Origin: Auricularia sp. M13
Taxonomy: Eukaryota; Basidiomycota; Agaricomycetes; Auriculariales; Auriculariaceae
Direction: 5' to 3'
NCBI GenBank assembly: GCA_037042915.1
Contig: CM073198.1
Location: 3,844,001 to 3,908,000 of the forward strand
DNA length: 64,000 nucleotides
The position numbers were made by a program, and so were the translations under genes. The notes under the pieces were generated by a model. That model saw nothing but the letters and a program-made list of their open reading frames with translations. It was not told the DNA's origin and ran no database searches. Positions 53,416-64,000 of the stretch are shown here, piece after piece; the stretch's first letter is position 1, and each line of letters opens with the position of its first letter.

Positions 53416-56400
53416 ATGTTTGGCGACGAGCGCAGAAAGCGCATTAACCTGGGCGGCATGCCAATGGCCGCCTCGCACACCGATATCCTCGACGCTGCCA
53501 AGGCCCGGCGCGAGGAGCGCATAAATGCTAAGCGTCGACAGGACGCCGCGACCGTAATCCAGGCATGGTGGCGGGCAATGGTCGCGGCCACCATCGTGCG
53601 CCGCGACCTGCGCGCGGCCTTCGACAGCGGAAGCGCCGGCGAGCCTGTGTTCTGGACGCGATGCCTTGTCTTCGGCGGCGTCTCGGAGGACAGGCTGGCT
53701 GCCTGGTCGAGCGTAATGTCCAGAGATAATTTCGGTCAGTGCTCGCCTTGCTGTGCATCACAAATTGTGGCTCACAACGAGCAGCTGCGCTCATCCAGCC
53801 GTTCCGCGGTCCCGCCGGCGAAAGCTGGCTTGTACTTTTGCGCCGTGTAGCTGCATTACTTGTGCAATCTGTGGCAGCTTCACCCGAGTCCGTCTAGCAG
53901 TTTTCCTCAGGCTCTGTGTCCATGCTGACCGATCATCCAGGTCTCCTCATGCTCTTACGCATATGACGGTGCTCAACACGCTACTGTCGGCTAGCGACAT
54001 GCAGAAGTTACTACCTGACGCGGGACCACAAATATCGCGATCGGTCTCGGATTATGTCTGCGCACGCGACTTGGTGCCGCTTGTCGCAAATGCCTTCACT
54101 CGAATAGTAAGCCCTCAGCCTCGACTGAAGCACTACCGCATTCTCATGCTCTGCAGCCTGTATCATCTAGAAAGTCTCCATCCTTACCTCCACTGTCTGT
54201 CTTGTCCGCACGCCCGTTCACCATATACTCCCCGACCTCCGCGGAATACGCTATGCTGCAGACGCAGTTCTTGCAACACATAATGACCCTCCCGCTGCTA
54301 CCAAATCGTATCCCAATCACCAGCCTTGGTGCATTCACCAACAGCATCCCACTCACCTCCCTGGAGAACATCGATGCCGCGACGCTGGTCAACTCGCTCC
54401 CGAACCTCGCGCGCGTGCATCTGCTAGCCAACCTGAGCACGTTCATGCCCGCGGCGCGGTACGATACGCTCTCGGCGCCCAGCCTTCAGGCGTATATCGG
54501 CCTGCTGAACGCCCTAATCGCCTCCCTCCCGCCAGCCTCGCTCGAGCAGCCGCCCGCGTCAACAGCAGCTGCAGTGCAGGAGGTCGACTCGGACGACGAG
54601 TACACCGCGCCCGACGCCAGCGCTGCCTTAACGGGCTCGCTGCTCCGGCAGATCGACAGCAAGACCGCGACGCGCATCAACAACCTCCTCGCGCAGGCGC
54701 ACCTGCGCGCGCTGCTCAAGCTCGCCGACAAGGCGCCGGGCGTGTACTCGCTGTTCTCCAACATGTGCATGCTGTGGCCGACCAGCCGGCGGCGCATCCT
54801 CGGCGAGGCCGTGGCCCAGGGCGGCGGCGAGCTCGTCAAGACGCTCTGGCGCTCGTTCGTGCGCGCGTCGCCCATTGGAGTTGACATCGATCCCAGGCTC
54901 CTCATGGGTACGCCTACTTCCATTGCGTACTGCAGTCTTTGATAGAGAGTATCCTCCAATGCAGACCCGAGCAACGCATCACACTGGCCGGCGTTCATCT
55001 TCATTCTGCAGGTGTACACGCAGATGCTGCTCACGATGGGCGACGAGGAATTCTTCTCCGCGCCGGGCGCGCCGCGCAACCCGCTGACGCTGGACGAGGT
55101 GTCCGCGCTCTCGAAGAAGGCGCTCAACGTCGCGTTCATGCTGTACTGGCACGAGGACCAGATGGACGTCAAGGACGGCCTGGTGCCCGGGCTCGCCATG
55201 CGCTGGGAGGGCGTCCGCGCGGACGCCACGCACTTTCTGCAATCTGTGCATGCGCGAGAGTGCGGGGCTGTCGTTTGTTGCGCTGTGCTGTCGTCGCTGA
55301 CTTTGCTCCCTCCCTTTGCAGCTCGCGCAGACAGTTCACGCCTCCGGACCACTGGCTGCTCACGTCGCAAATCGAGGTCAACTCCTTCGTCGAAGCAGCA
55401 GTGTGCGTCTTACTCCCTCCCTCTGCTCCTCCTTTGCACCCTCCCCGCACTCGCCATCACACTCACTCGTACTATGCAGGATCGAAGACACAGAACTGAC
55501 GGCGCCCGACATGGCCTTCCCGCGCAAGCGGCAAATCGCATTCATGTCACCGCGGCTGGGCGTGCTGCACAACATCCCGTTCGCGCTGCCGTTCGAGATG
55601 CGCGTCGCGATCTTCCGCGCGTTCGTGTGGAACGACATGCGCCGGCTGGGCCTCGACGAGCGCCACTACCACCGCGGCAGCCGCCGCATCGTCATCCGCC
55701 GCAACCGCATCGCCGAGGACGGGTTCGACCACCTCAACGACCTCGGCCCCGCGCTCAAGGGCCCGCTGTCGATCGTCTTTGTCGACCAGTTTGGACAGGA
55801 GGAGTGAGTACTTCTTGCTCCAATAATGCTTTGTCATTGCGAGGAAGTCGGACTGAACATCCCCCGCCATGCAGGGCCGGTATTGATGGCGGCGGCGTGT
55901 TCAAGGAATTCCTGACTTCGTAAGTGCTGCACGCCCTGATTGTCTGTCTGTCTGCGGGGGCGCATGGAGGTTGATTGGTTTGGTGCTGTGGCTGCTAGGC
56001 TCTCCAAGGAGGTGTTCAACGCCGACCGCGGGCTGTGGCTGACGACGTCGCAACACGAGCTATACCCCAACCCGATGACCATCGCCACCGAACGTGCGCC
56101 GCTGTATTCATCAGATTCCCTTTCCCCAGTGGCTCATTGATTGTCTGCCTTAGCACACCACCTGAACTGGTACCGGTTTGTGGGGCGGATCCTGGGCAAG
56201 GCGTTGTATCAGGGCATCCTCGTGGAAGTCGCCTTTGCATCATTTTTCCTGGCCAAAGTACGCTGTGATCGTTTCTGGAAGCCGCGGTGCCGCTGGAGCT
56301 CATGCGCTCTAGTGGCTGGGCAAGCAGAGCTTCCTCGATGATTTGGCGTCGTTGGACCGCGAGCTGTACAACGGCCTCATCTTCTTGAAGCACTACCAGG

Positions 56401-57290
56401 GCAACCTCGAGGATCTCGCGCTAAACTTCACGATTAATGAGGATGGTGCGTCTCGCACACGGAGCCGCTGTGGGGGTCACTCATAGCTTCTCACTTTGTT
56501 TTGTAGACCTCGGCGAGACGCGCACGATCGACCTCATCCCGAACGGCGGCAACATCCCCGTGACGCGCGAGAACCGGCTGCAGTACATCCACCTCGTCTG
56601 CCACCACCGGCTGAGCAAGCAGATCCGCAAGCAGTCCACGGCGTTCTTCGAGGGCCTCTCGGAGATCATCGACCCCAAGTGGCTGCGCATGTTCAACCAG
56701 CAGGAGCTGCAGATCCTCGTCGCCGGCGTGAACGCCGAGGTCGACATCGACGACTTGCGACGGAACACCAATTATGGCGGCGTGTATGACGATAATGAGG
56801 AGACTATCGTTGCGTTCTGGAAGGTGCGTCTTGCCGGCGCCGGCGAGCTGGGGTGTCAGGGATTTACCGCTGAGCCGCATTGGGCTGCGCGCAGGTCGTC
56901 AAGAGCTTCGATGCCACGCAGAAACGACAGCTGCTCCGTTTCGTCACGAGCTGCAGCCGGCCGCCACTGCTGTACGTCCAGAATCCGGCATTCAGAATTC
57001 GGAATTCAGAACCGACGAACGTCTGGCGCTGACACGACGACTGGCAGGGGGTTCAAGGAGCTCGTCCCGCTCTTCAGCATCCGCGACTCGAGCAACGACC
57101 AGACGCGGCTGCCGACGGCCAGCACGTGTGTGAACCTGCTCAAGGTGCGTTTTCTCGCGTGCACGGTGACTGATGGCTGACGCCGCCCGTTTGTTTGTCT
57201 GCGCAGCTGCCGCGCTACAAGAACGAGCACATCTTGCGGCAGAAACTGCTCCAGGCCATCTCGTCCAACGCCGGCTTCGATCTGTCGTAA
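53416..57290 (+). CDS. Hul5/UBE3B/C-type HECT ubiquitin ligase
   Basis: The start is MFGDERRKRINLGGMPMAAS. An N-terminal IQ motif (ATVIQAWWRAM) is followed by helical exons (FRGPAGESWLVLLRRVAALL; MTVLNTLLSASDMQKLLPDA; MLQTQFLQHIMTLPLLPNRI), an acidic loop with DSDDEYTAP, and the HECT domain from FAFPRKRQIAFMSP-like residues on: PRLGVLHNIPFALPFEMRVA, GIDGGGVFKEFLTS, NWYRFVGRILGKALYQGILV, FLDDLASLDRELYNGLIFLK, IDLIPNGGNIPVTRENRLQY and FWKVVKSFDATQKRQLLRFV. The catalytic cysteine is in LPTASTCVNLLKLPRYKN. The protein ends SSNAGFDLS. About twelve introns fit and no break is seen. Enzymes of this group extend ubiquitin chains on proteasome-bound substrates. A curious GAATTC-rich stretch sits in the intron at about 56965-57050. 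Confidence 0.9.
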
Positions 57291-57598
57291 AGTCGCGTCA
57301 CTGGGTCGGTCGTACTAATAGTCACTGGAGAAGGGAAGGGAAGGGGGAGCGGGGATCCCGCGAATGTGAAGTTTGAACGTTGAACTCGAGGACGTCTGCC
57401 ACGGCATTCATGCATGCACTGGCAGGACGTCGCTTTTTGCTGTGCTTCGCTGTCTAGGTCACAGGTGTACTGTACAGAATAGAAGGATATCCGCCCGTCT
57501 GTCTGCCAGTCAGTTTGGGGTGTCGTGTTGAACGATGCTGTTAGACATAGACTTGGACAGAGGAGTCGCCGGTCACAGTTGCTGGTCACTGGTCATTG

Positions 57599-59739
57599 TC
57601 AGACGCGCTTCCCGAGCTCGGAGAGCAGCACGCCGCCCGCGTGGCCGTCGCCTTGGCGCTGGTTCTTGAAGAACTCGGAGATGATGAATGCCACATCTGG
57701 GGGATGGCGTCAGCACCAGAACATTTCATCCTGGGCCGGTCAACGCGCACTCACCAAGACTCTGCTCGAAGTTCAGCCGCGGGTCGCAGAAGCTCTGGTA
57801 GCGCAGGCCGAGCTCGTCCTCGGACAGCTCCATCGAGCCGCCGAGACACTCCGTCACGCTGAACCCGCCGTCGGTCAGCTCGCCGGTGAACTCGAGCGAG
57901 ACGCCGCCGAGGCGCTGCCCGAGCTCCGCGTGGATGCGCAGCGCGGAGACCAGCTCGGAGACGATCGTCCGGAAGTGCCGCGTTTTGACGCCCGTGCTCG
58001 TCGTCAATGTGCTGCAGGAGGTGAGCGGGGCGAACTATGGGGCGCAGGGTCAGGGGGGGAGGGGAGGGAGGGATTGAGTGGGTGTGGGTTGGGAGGGACG
58101 GGCTGAGGACGTAACGTACTTGCCGTGCATGGGGTCGCACACCCAGACGACGGGGTGCCCCGCGCGCTGGACGGCGGCGATGTGCGGCGGCAGGTGCGCC
58201 GCGATCTTGTCCGCGCCGTAGCGCGTGATGAGCGTCACGCGCCCGCTCTCCTTCGCCGGGTTCACCACTGCCCAAGTTCCAAAGTCAGTACACGCTCTCT
58301 CTCGTCGAAAGGAAGAATGAAATGGGCTGACCGTCCAGCAGGCGGATGAGCTCGTCGGGCATCATGGACGGGCCGACCTTGACGCCGACGGGGTTGCGTA
58401 TGCCCCTAAAATACTCGACGTGCGCGCCGTCCAGCTGGCGTGTGCGGTCTCCGATCCAGACAAAGTGCGCCGAGGTGTTGTAGTTTGCGGCGCCCGTGCC
58501 GACTGCGGGCGGAATGGGCAGGCGGCGCGTGAGCGCCTCCTCGTACGGGAGGTGCAGGCCCTCGTGGCTGGTGTAGAAGTCGACGCCGCCCTGGGCGGTG
58601 TGCCCGCCGCCGCGCTCGAACGCCGGCCCGGCGTCCGCGCCGATCGTGCGGCTGAAGTCGAGCGCGTCGGCGATGCTTGTGCTGATGCGCTCGAACTCTT
58701 TCCTGCGTAGCCGTGGCGCGTCAGCGGCCGGTGGAATACTGTACTAAGGTGGTAGGCCCCCCTGCGTCGGGATGCTTACCGCAGGATGGGCGAGCGCACG
58801 TGCGAGAGCGACCAGTCGGGGTGGTTGAGCGAGGCGAAGCCGGACCGGAGGAGGGAGCGTAGGCAGTTGAGCGTTGTTGTGGAATAGAAGTAGGCTCTAA
58901 GCAGATTATGTAGGAAGGTTATCCTCGGTGTTGAATTGTGCTGACCTTAACAACCGGTCGGGGTCCGGCGTGCGGTCGTCTGGGTCGAAGCTGGGCGCAC
59001 CTGCCGTAAGTCGATAGACTGGCATAGAGGGCGCAGGCGTACCCATTGACATTGTCTCCCCTGGCACGTTGTCATTAGATAAGATTATCGAAACACGTGC
59101 AGGCAGGACGCACCTGAAGCTGGGCACTTCGCGATCCCCAATCTTCTCCGTCCCACTGCTGCGCGGCTTCGCATACTGGCCCGCTATGCGGCCAATGCGC
59201 ACGACGGGCACACGGGCGCCCCAGACGAGGATGAGCGAGAAGGAGAGGATGAGGCCGAGTTTCGCCGTGATGTTTTCCTGCCAAGTTCACAGTTCACAGT
59301 CCATCGTTGCAGCGGTGCATACATGGGTGCAGGCATCGAAGGACTCTGCGCAATCGCCGGCGTGCAGGAGGAAGGCCTCGTTGCGCTGGACCTCGGAGAG
59401 CTGGTGCCGCAGGCGCTCGATCTGCCACAGCATGCTAAGTATGAGTCACCGTACCGGGCATGGCTCGCTCGATGAGGCCCGCACCTCGGACGGCGTGACG
59501 AGCGGAGGGAGTCTTGAGATTTTGGACAGCACGCTTTGCACGGGCGGAGCGTCAGGGGAACAGGCATTCTAGGCTGATATGTAGTGGGTGGAGCGCACTT
59601 GTCCAGCTTGGCTGTATCCTCATATTGAACCGCCTAGCAAATAATTAATGCACTGCGGGGCCGAGTGTAAATGTCAGATGCGCACCTGCGCAATCGGCTT
59701 GGATCTCCAGGAAGACGGCGACCATTCGGGCGTGCTCAT
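57599..59739 (-). CDS. class II DAHP synthase
   Basis: The first exon encodes [18 protein letters not shown]. Next come [74 protein letters not shown] (joined across an intron), [88 protein letters not shown] and [20 protein letters not shown], ending LLSELGKRV. These are the metal- and substrate-binding motifs of the class II (plant/AroAII) enzyme, which condenses PEP and erythrose-4-phosphate in the first step of the shikimate pathway. It is unrelated in sequence to the yeast Aro3/Aro4 type. About ten introns fit and no defect is seen. It is convergent with the HECT gene, whose stop lies 308 bases away. Confidence 0.92.
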
Positions 59740-60144
59740 CGCGGGATAGTGTGCAAGTGTTGAGTCCGAGTCGGAGATGTCACGATCGGTTGCAACTCCG
59801 CGTGTTTACCGGTTCGGAGTTCGGAGTTCGGAGTTCGGAGGGGACGATCCGAAGGAGGCCGGGTTCAGTCACGTCTACCGGTGTTGGGCTGTCAGAGAGT
59901 GTGTAGGGCGCGCCGTGCAGGGTGTCACTGGCAGCGGCGGCGGCGGGCCAGCTACAGTACAGTTACTAGTCCGGCACCAAACAGTGCGCACCAGATGGGC
60001 CGGATGCCCATTTCTGGCGAATCCGGGCTCCGGTAGATCCGGTAATCACCCCCGCCCGGCGACGTCGGCCTCTCTCCGCTCTCACGCTCGTCCAGCTAAA
60101 ACACCCATGTCCTCGTCCAAAGTGCGGCTCGCCCAGACTCTCGT
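59740..60144. other. divergent promoter region, DAHP synthase and SDR
   Basis: A 405-base spacer shared by two divergent genes, with a heptamer repeat listed separately. No gene is seen. Confidence 0.5.
59812..59840. repeat. (GTTCGGA)n short tandem repeat
   Basis: Four tandem copies of gttcgga within the shared promoter region. Confidence 0.85.
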
Positions 60145-61651
60145 ATGCCTGCTCACTGTATTGCGCAGCCCCTGGAAGGCAAGGTCGCGCTCGTCACCGG
60201 CGGCACCGGCGGCCTCGGCCTGCGCATCTCGCGCCAGCTCGCAGAGCGCGGCGCAAAGGTCTACGCGACGGGCCGCAACGAGGAGAACGGCAGGAAGGCC
60301 GTGGAGGGCATCCCGGGCGCGACCTTCGTCAAGATCGACCTCGCGAGCATGCGGTCCGCGCGCGACGGCGCCCAGGCGTTCCTCCAGCTCGGCGAGGAGC
60401 GGCTCGACATCCTCGGTCAGTCCCTGGCTGTTTGCTGGCCATGCGGATCCCGTACTTGATAGCTGACTGAACTCGGCCCGCAGTCAACAATGCGGCCCTG
60501 TGCGTGCTCCCAGTCGAGGCTGGCCCTGCACGGGTCCAGGGGCTGACATTGATACTGGCAGGCTATCCAAGACCTACGAGCTCTCCGCGGACGGTATAGT
60601 CGACACGCTGAGCACCAAGTCCGTCCCTACCTCCGCCCGAATATCACTCACTTCCTGACTGTCAAACTCAGCCACTTCGGCCACGTCGTCCTGACGCAGG
60701 CGCTCCTCCCGCTGCTCAAGAAGACGGCGGCTCAGCCAGGCGGGGACGTGCGCATTATCACGGTGCGTCCCAGTCGCTTTGCTCCTTGCGCTGCTGACGC
60801 TTCTTGTCAACTGGAAGATCGGCTCGGACTCGTACAAATGGCAAAAGAAGCTGCGCATTGCCACGCTCGAGCAGATGAACGACCGCATGGGCGGCGACTC
60901 GTTCAACGCCCAGATGCAGCGCTACTGTGCGTCCATCCCCCCACCCCACCCCCAGCGGAATTTGCTGATGTCTGGGCAGCGGTATCGAAGCTCGCGCAGA
61001 TTCTGTGGATGCGCGAGCTGCAGGCGCGCCTGGACGCGGAGAAGGTCGACATCGTGTGCACCGTGGCTAACCCCGGCGCGATCTACTCCGGTGCGTGCGC
61101 CGCTCACACTTACCGTTTGCCCTCCCTCCTCCCCTACCTCCTTCGCACACGAGGCGTCGTCTCTCTCCTCTCTGACCCGTCCCGCTTGCACCGACACCGC
61201 CTTTTGCACCTTCCCCTCCGCGTCATTTCCTGTCCCACGAGCCTTCACACTCAGTATCTCCCCGTCTGCACCCCTCCCCTTCGCACCTCCAAAAGAAAAA
61301 CACTCACCCCTTCCCTCCCCTATTACAGAGGGCGCCCGCAGCCGCATCACGACGCTCCCATACCCGCTCGCCAAGCTCGCCGACGGGATCCTCTACCTGC
61401 TCGCCGCGTCGCCCGAGGACGCCGCGGCCAGCGCGATCTACGCCGCGACGACGGCGGACCGCGAGACGGTGCGCGGGGCGTATGTCAGTCGCAAAGGCCG
61501 CGGGGGGAAGGTCGGGGTGGACCGGTGGGCGGGTCTTGCGGCGGATGGGGAGGAGAATGTGAGCGTGAGGAGGGAGCTGTGGGAGGTTACGGAGAGGGTT
61601 GTTAGGGAGATGTTGGGTGATGTGGACGCGGCGGATGATGGGACTGCGTGA
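60145..61651 (+). CDS. short-chain dehydrogenase/reductase, intact
   Basis: The start is MPAHCIAQPLEGKVALVTGG. The cofactor loop TGGTGGLG, VNNAA (joined across an intron), NHFGHVVLTQALLPLL, and the catalytic YSVSK followed by LAQILWMRELQARL are all present after splicing, as is ANPGAIYS. The C-terminal part, GARSRITTLPYPLAKLADGI, ends DVDAADDGTA. About six introns fit. The order of motifs is that of the retinol-dehydrogenase/WWOX-like SDRs using NAD(P)H. The substrate is unknown. Unlike the SDR at 2960-4376 it keeps the NNA motif and the catalytic tyrosine. Confidence 0.85.
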
Positions 61652-62028
61652 GCCGACTTCGAGTGGGCAGCGTGGTGGCATCGGCATCTCGCAGTTTCAT
61701 GCATACACGACGAGTTCCAGTGACCCTACCAGGACGCTACCCGTACAGTAACTGAATACGCGTATTAATCTCCGAGTCTGTGCGTTCTTGGGCTGTAGTT
61801 AATTCTAGATTGATTGTACATGCTTGACAGTTTTGGAAAAAGATCACGGTTCACGTGATCACCAAGTCTGCCTCTCCCCTCAGAGCAATCGTCTTGTCTA
61901 TACGAGTACAGTACACCCCTCTTCACTGCGCTTCCCCGGCTCTTTGGATGATACATTCTCCGGGACAAGAGAGTACTGGTGGCTGGAAATGGTTGCGTCT
62001 CGTAGACCTATGTACGGTATGAGTAGAC
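61652..62028. other. intergenic
   Basis: The 3' flank of the SDR up to the MYND fragment. No gene or repeat is seen. Confidence 0.45.
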
Positions 62029-62357
62029 CTCGTCTGGTTCATCGTCCAGGTCCTCAGCGCGGACCTGCCAGTGGACAGCACGCGGGACGCGTTCGCATTC
62101 ACCTGGCCGCCCACTGTCCCGTACGTCCGCCCTGCGCGGGACGCACTCCGTCAAGCTCGCCGCGGAGTTCATCCGGGTACTCTGCGGTGAGCCCGACGCC
62201 AGATCGATGCGCTCTTCAGCGGGTTTGCCACTTGGCGCCGCGCTCCTGCCCGCGCTGGGGCATGCGCTCGACGAGACGACCAGGCCGGGAACGCACGCGG
62301 GCTCTGCAAGTTCGCCGTCCGCGTGCACAGTCTGCAGCCCTTGGTCACTGCTTATTA
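62029..62357 (+). pseudogene. internal fragment of a MYND-family gene
   Basis: Plus-strand blocks in shifting frames match the middle of the MYND family: LVWFIVQVLSADLPVDSTRD, FTWPPTVPYVRP, VKLAAEFIRVLCGEPDARS, GAALLPALGHALDE and LCKFAVRVHSLQPL. They align with copies 3 and 2 between the LVWxxVQ helix and the region before the zinc finger. Neither the N-terminus nor the finger is present. It lies 209 bases upstream of copy 5 in the same orientation. Confidence 0.75.
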
Positions 62358-62565
62358 TTTTTACTTGTGTATGAGTGAATGAAAGTTTGTACTGTAGAAA
62401 CGGCAAGGTCAACGCGTTATATCCACTATTCGGTTGGTACGACAGGCTCGGAAGATGTCGCCGACAACGCCGGATGGTTGGTTCCGTAAGCTCAGGCGTG
62501 ATGCTGAGCCTTTTCATGTGACCGTCGCTCCTCAACCGTTTCCTACTACCTTTCCGCTCTTCGCA

Positions 62566-64000
62566 ATGTCCAAGGCTTTGCGTCGACACAAGAAGGACGT
62601 CCCTGAGCTCATTCCGCTACTCGACGCGCAAACGGAGCTACTCGCCGATTATCGCCGTCCGCAAACATGTCCGCGATGTCTCCAGCGCCTGTCTACGAGA
62701 TTTGGGAAGGATGCCCGCGCTCAGCTCGCGGCCCGTTTGGTGTGTCATGATTTCTGGCATGCCTGTATCGCCAACATCACAGTGCCGCGGAGCGAAAGCG
62801 ACATTACTATCCTGCGACAGCAGCTTCGTCAAAATATGCGCGACTGTGCGGACAAAGACAGTCACCCCATACCCCTCCGCGAGATCGGGGAGCCGTTACG
62901 CCTGTTTATGCACGCGCTCTACACCTTCCTGCAACATTGCTTGTCGCCGGACGGGGATCCCGACGGACACGCGGGCATTTTTATGGGAAAAGACCCAAAG
63001 AAGGCGTTTACCAACAGACCCGGATGTGGCCAGTCCACCCGAGCGAGCTCGTGCCATTTGGCGAACGCCCATGCGCCAGAGCACACGTCCGATGGTGCTG
63101 CGAGATGTCCAGCCCGTCTGCGATGCTTTCGCTCGGCTGCATCCTCAAGGGCGCTCGTCCCATTCTTCTACCATCGCTTCTGGAGCCTGAGCTGCGGAGC
63201 TGCGTCATGTGGTGTCTTGTGCAGCTGCTCAACTCGGACGTCGGGCAAGACCATTTCGTGTGGGATATGAGTGTCACGTACGCCCTGCCGCAGCCTCTTC
63301 CGAGCTGGATGTGCGCCGCCTCGGCTTATGTGTCCCTGACACTCGCAGCGTCCTTCTTGCAGACCATGCTGTGGGGGCCGGACACGCGCCCGGACGACGC
63401 CATCCGCCTTTCCGTCGGATTTGAGCGCGCGCTGTTGCCCGCGCTATACGTCGCCCTCGACCTGGTCGCGCAATACCCGCACTTCACCACATCGGAGATC
63501 CACACGCTGGCGCGATGGGGCTGCCTCATCCACGACCGGATGGACGAACCAAAACCCGCGCTGCACCCAGAATGTGTCCGCGAATGGGAACGCATCGACG
63601 CCGCCTTCGAGCCCGGCCCGTCGCTCTACAGGACGTACCAGGCGACGCTGTGCAACATCTACCTCATCCGCACATGTTCCGCGGCGTCGTGCGGCAATGG
63701 AATCCATCAGACTCCCACCGGCAAGGCTTTGCCGCTATGTGCGGGGTGCAAGTTCACGCAGTATTGCTCGAAAGAGTGTCAGCGGGCGGACTGGAAGGAC
63801 GAGAAGTGGCCGCACAAGGATTTATGCCCGATCTTGCGGCGCGCTGTCCCTGTACTCCAGGCCGACGTTGAAGACTTCATGGCGGCTGTCTACCCTCCCC
63901 CGTCTGATGAGCCGGGAACGTCGGCGAAGGACATAGCGCACTTTCAGCAATGGGCCATGGCGCACGGTATCATCTCTAATAAAGTCCCTCGTCGCGCCCC
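62566..64000 (+). CDS. MYND zinc-finger protein, copy 5 (subfamily A), 3' partial
   Basis: The start is MSKALRRHKKDVPELIPLLD. It shares CPRCLQRL, CHDFWHACIANITVPRSESD, GKDPKKAFTNRPG, WPVHPSELVPFGERPC, LLPSLLEPELRSCVMWCLVQ, DDAIRLSVGFERALLPALYV and the finger TCSAASCG, CAGCKFTQYCSKECQRADWK and PHKDLC with copies 1 and 2. One base appears to be missing at about 63019-63026 (cccggatg), between NRPG and MWPVHP. After that the frame stays open through AHFQQWAMAHGIISNK to the window edge, so the stop is not seen. It appears intronless. Confidence 0.8.

Overview
The window is nuclear DNA of a filamentous basidiomycete fungus, most likely an Agaricomycete. Genes are GC-rich and split by many 50-70 base introns (mostly GT..AG). 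The gene set is fungal: a Gcn2 kinase with RWD, pseudokinase and HisRS-like parts, an SRF/Mcm1-type MADS protein, a Red1/ZFC3H1-type zinc-finger protein, Sen15, a Hul5-type HECT ligase and a class II DAHP synthase. No rRNA, tRNA, CRISPR array or clear transposon was recognised.

Layout. 0.8-4.4 kb: an NmrA-like Rossmann protein and a short-chain dehydrogenase with a damaged or altered active site, both on minus. 5.6-9.6 kb: two convergent MYND zinc-finger paralogues separated by a CTAG-rich spacer. 10-12.2 kb: an acyl-CoA dehydrogenase/oxidase. 13.4-20.4 kb: two MFS transporters of one subfamily, with a decayed copy of the GINS subunit gene psf1 between them. 20.8-24.1 kb: a secreted protein combining a phospholipase-A2-like motif, Cys-rich repeats and a jelly-roll-like C-terminus. 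24.1-26.4 kb: no gene recognised. 26.4-39.0 kb: a minus-strand housekeeping block (MADS, Red1-like, GCN2, Sen15).

39.8-52.2 kb is the most unusual part: MYND gene -> P-loop NTPase gene, then the mirror image NTPase <- MYND on the other strand. This is a roughly 12.5 kb inverted duplication of a two-gene module. One MYND copy is cut inside its zinc finger and abuts the 3' end of a cohesin SMC1 gene; an inverted MYND tail fragment lies beside the other copy. 53.4-61.7 kb returns to ordinary genes (HECT ligase, DAHP synthase, an intact SDR). 62.0-64.0 kb holds another MYND fragment and a fifth long MYND copy that runs off the window.

The MYND family (five long copies, two fragments, two subfamilies) is the theme of the accessory regions. 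Several otherwise well conserved genes, including the normally single-copy GCN2, each lack one base, often in a short run of one base. All the cases seen are losses, so many of these frameshifts are probably assembly undercalls, and pseudogene calls based on them alone should be held lightly.
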